Source: Rhytidiadelphus loreus
Lineage: Eukaryota > Streptophyta > Bryopsida > Hypnales > Hylocomiaceae
Direction: 5' to 3'
DNA length: 64,000 nt
Assembly: GCA_947034895.1 (NCBI GenBank)
Contig: OX344762.1
Coordinates: 36,932,760 to 36,996,759, forward strand
A program made the translations under genes and the position numbers. Shown here one piece after another: positions 61,204 through 64,000 of this stretch (position 1 is the first letter of the stretch; each line of letters opens with the position of its first letter). Below the pieces are notes generated by a model. It was not told the DNA's origin. It saw only the letters and a program-made list of their open reading frames with translations, and made no database searches.

Positions 61204-62818
61204 AAACACGCACATATGACAATCCTAATAAACGCACATATGACAATCCTAATAAGAAATTATGTACTTCCTAATCTGCATGCTTGCTCTCACCTTTCAT
61301 GTACTGCACAGTACACTTTACACACTTTGTGCCTTTTGTTTCCTAAAATGGGCACTATTCATCACATTTAACAATCACTATCTGTAAGAATTTTACACCC
61401 AAAATGGTCAAGGTCCCTATCGTGATCACTATTTTACTCCATTGCTGTCACACAGCTTTGATTGTGACCTCTATTCATCCCATTGTGGCCGAAAGCTCAT
61501 ACGACATTATAAGAAACCAGACAGTTCTCAACTAAAATGTGCTTTCAAGGAATTCAGTGGGATTTCTGAAGTATCCCCAAGTATCATACAAAGGTTGCAA
61601 ATAATCCTCAGCCAACTGAACAAGTCTGCATGCATTGCAAAGTTCAAGGATGATTGCATGTCCACGCAAGGAAAGAGCCTTTCATAAATCATCTATATAA
61701 TGGTGCCTACCAGCAGCATGCGTGTGTTACTTATACATATCAAAAATTCTATACTGACTGCTTCAAAGGAATGATACACGACTTCTCCAGGCCAGCACCG
61801 ACCTTGAGTTCAGGGGCATTCCTTAATTTCTGCACATTGATGATTCCAAGATAACAGACTATCAGTATTCCTCTGAGATCAAAATATCAGTATATCAATC
61901 AAGATCCAACAATCCACAGTCAAATATGCATCGCATTGATCATTGAAGGAGGAAAACTAGAAGACAACTGACGCTGCTTACTATCTAATTGATTCATCAA
62001 GAGCAGGCCAAATTATCGAGCCTTTTCTTCTCACGACATATAAGTTCCTATTGGCATTCATCACAATGTTAACAGTAAAATATTCCTACATATAAAGGCA
62101 TGTACACTGAAAGCATCCAAATAAGCATATGAGCATGGTTCTGAGTCTTAGATTTCCCTAAAGTATCATTGGATCTTGTCATCAATTCAAAAAGGATTCC
62201 ACTGCATCATAACTTTATCGACACCATATCAATAACCATGAACTTTCCACGTGCAGATGATAGGTGTACCCAAAATCGACCATAGGTACATAGGAGGCAA
62301 GAGTAAGATAACCACTCATTGCCACCCCTAACATAAAGATCACATCTCGATTTTGAGAACGTACACCACCTCAACATCAGAGCTCGTGTCGGTTTCATAT
62401 CAACTACCAATAATACTTTGAGCCCTCGTAACTCTTCAAAATCATATTAAATCAAAATAATGCATTCTTTGGTGCATTGGAATCCTCTTTGACAAGATTA
62501 TTTAAATCAGAGTGTTCTAATGATACAAGCAATGCTCAGTGCTTACAATGTCGTAATTAAGTGGGTTTACCTTAATGCATAAGTTTATGACAAAGTGTGA
62601 AGTAGCACGCACCACTTAGGACACTTCTGTCTCTTGTATCCTTAGAAGCTGTCTTGCGCTGTCCCTCAGATGGCAGACGCGATTGTCTATCGCTTGAGTA
62701 GCCTCCCTTCAACTGTAGGTTGCTGCTCCCATTTCTGGATGCATAAATGAACACTAGGCTAATCCAAATACGCAGGAGTAACTACGTGTCAGTACCAATT
62801 AATTAATTTGACTTCCAA
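61204..62818 (-). other. INTS8 3' flank, no gene seen
   Basis: The part nearest 62.8 kb is likely the INTS8 3' UTR. A minus-strand frame at 62572-62754, rich in Ser, Arg and Gln, lies about 65 bases past the INTS8 stop and may be chance or an alternative end. Plus-strand frames near 61.4-61.9 kb have no motif. A short direct repeat AACGCACATATGACAATCCT occurs twice near 61208-61250. Confidence 0.4.
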
Positions 62819-64000
62819 TCAAAGAAGCTCCCCACAGAGACGCTGTAGAAAGCGTTGCTCCAGAGAAGCCACATGGGCCACCCTGACTGACTGCGGGTTA
62901 TGAGCATTCAGCGCCGGCTGTTGCAGCAACGATATCAAAGCAGAGTGACGCTCGTGGTCCCCGCCTTTGGCATGCATGTGCACCAGAAGCTCCAGCAAGG
63001 GAACCTCCCAAACACAATCAAAGTACGCCACCGCATCACGGACCACTATCAACGAATTCTCTTGCAGGATTCGAAAAGCCGATTCATGATCAGGGCCGGG
63101 CAATTTCTGGCACAGCAGAGCTGCCTGGACCGTTGCACCTATGAGTCTGCAACCCTGCACCATCCTCCGCAGCACCCACTGGGTGAACACTTCCTCCGGC
63201 ATTGCAGAAGAACGATCACAATAAAAGGCGCTCTTAATGCCTCCGGCCTGGAGGTAAAGTTGCAGAGCTTTCACGTACGCTTCATCTTCGAACGCAAGAT
63301 CGGCCAAGCCTTGCAACCACCGGTGGCCTTTTTCCTTGTCTCGTTCAACCACTCCTGGAAGCTCAACGATCCTCTCCAAGAGCACGCCGAAAAGGCTCCT
63401 CCCGAACTCAGGAGTCACCCGGAGAGGGAAAGATGAGAACCCCCCAGCACCAAGAGGAGGCAGAGAAGCCCCGGATGTGACTGTTGCCAACGCTCCGTAC
63501 CTGTCCATAGAAAGAGGCCACGGTATGAGCCCCGCTATGTTGCACCTGTGCAGCCAGCCAGCCGTCAAGCACGCCAGATTCATCAGAACCCGAGAGTTCG
63601 TGAGCTGCGAAATGAGAGGAACTGTCCGAACACTGGGGTTCAATGGCGGTTTTCGGTTTTGTTGTGCTGCTGACCAAGATTGGCTCCCATCCTCTGCCAT
63701 TGATGAAGATCCCTCTAAATCACCGCCCGCCAGGAAGCTTAAAAACTCCTCAAAAAGTTGCGAGGCTTTCGAACTCATGCGAGCCAAATCTTCCGTGTAG
63801 TGATTGTGTGAGGTAACTTGTAGCAAGGCGGAGCAGAGCTGCATTAGCTCTGCCAATGCTGTCGCTACTTTCAGAATCTGGGCACATCTCCTGCACCAGA
63901 CCTCCTTGCCGGTTCCTTGCCCTTCATCACCTCCACTACTCTTTCCTTTCTTCAATAGCGAGAGAACCCATTCACAGAGCTCAGATAAGTCGTTCCAAAG
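62819..64000 (-). CDS. INTS8: Integrator complex subunit 8, C-terminal part, runs off the window
   Basis: INTS8 is a helical-repeat scaffold of the nuclear Integrator complex, which cleaves snRNA and other Pol II transcripts; INTS8 also bridges to PP2A in animals. The frame is open from the window edge to TGA at 62821-62819, 393 codons with no intron seen. It ends in the conserved INTS8 C-terminus: WLQGLADLAFEDEAYVKALQ, EEVFTQWVLRRMVQGCRLIG, AALLCQKLPGPDHESAFRIL, YFDCVWEVPLLELLVHMHAK and PALNAHNPQSV, all of which I recognise as counterparts of the human protein (VCWDV/LEYL, LNASNPEEV). The upstream part reads LSELCEWVLSL with a low-complexity GGDEGQGTG patch. The N-terminal exons lie right of the window. 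Confidence 0.9.
   Translation of the reverse strand, partial: LWNDLSELCEWVLSLLKKGKSSGGDEGQGTGKEVWCRRCAQILKVATALAELMQLCSALLQVTSHNHYTEDLARMSSKASQLFEEFLSFLAGGDLEGSSSMAEDGSQSWSAAQQNRKPPLNPSVRTVPLISQLTNSRVLMNLACLTAGWLHRCNIAGLIPWPLSMDRYGALATVTSGASLPPLGAGGFSSFPLRVTPEFGRSLFGVLLERIVELPGVVERDKEKGHRWLQGLADLAFEDEAYVKALQLYLQAGGIKSAFYCDRSSAMPEEVFTQWVLRRMVQGCRLIGATVQAALLCQKLPGPDHESAFRILQENSLIVVRDAVAYFDCVWEVPLLELLVHMHAKGGDHERHSALISLLQQPALNAHNPQSVRVAHVASLEQRFLQRLCGELL

Overview
The window looks like nuclear DNA of a land plant, or a close streptophyte relative, and probably not a seed plant. Six recognisable protein-coding genes sit as GC-richer, intron-containing islands in very AT-rich DNA full of small non-autonomous transposons and local tandem repeats. 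Plant evidence is the lumenal chloroplast FKBP, a plant-type AMT2 ammonium transporter and Integrator subunit 8. The fungal-type purine permease of the UapA class, which I associate with algae, bryophytes and lycophytes rather than flowering plants, points to a non-seed lineage. I saw no rRNA gene, CRISPR array, bacterial operon or complete virus. Exons were assembled by eye from reading frame, splice sites and phase.

Layout. 0.3-2.0 kb (+): last three exons of a UapA-type purine permease. 2-18.8 kb: AT-rich DNA with a decayed transposase-like region (4.9-7.2 kb), a piggyBac-like MITE (7.47-8.40 kb), a CACTA-like element with a foldback and a tRNA-like Pol III module (11.64-12.62 kb), and a free-standing foldback (16.8-17.2 kb). 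18.9-19.8 kb: two weak open frames on the minus strand. 20.8-24.1 kb (+): complete three-exon AMT2. 25.4-28.3 kb (-): complete six-exon FKBP16-3-like immunophilin with tandemly repeated intron and 5' sequence. 29-37 kb: AT-rich DNA with a second CACTA-like element (31.42-32.40 kb), GC-rich repeat islands and MITEs. 37.7-44.1 kb (+): a five-exon Golgi-type O-fucosyltransferase-like gene bracketed by two tandem arrays. 45.4-47.0 kb (-): a RING-finger gene whose 5' end was not found. 47.3-48.8 kb: three MITEs of three families end to end. 50.7-53.1 kb: a decayed gene with a CACTA-like element just after its last stop. 55.2-56.2 kb (-): a candidate two-exon small protein. 56.9-57.5 kb: a second copy of the tRNA-module element. 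60.7-61.2 kb: a duplicated segment with a MITE in one copy and an empty site in the other. 62.8-64.0 kb (-): the 3' part of INTS8, running off the window.

The genes do not form a pathway; they are ordinary neighbours. The most interesting content is the repeat biology: a CACTA-like family with an internal tRNA-like promoter module, a MITE family with an internally documented empty site, TTAA-flanked MITEs, and repeated short tandem duplication beside or inside genes, in one case copying a splice acceptor.
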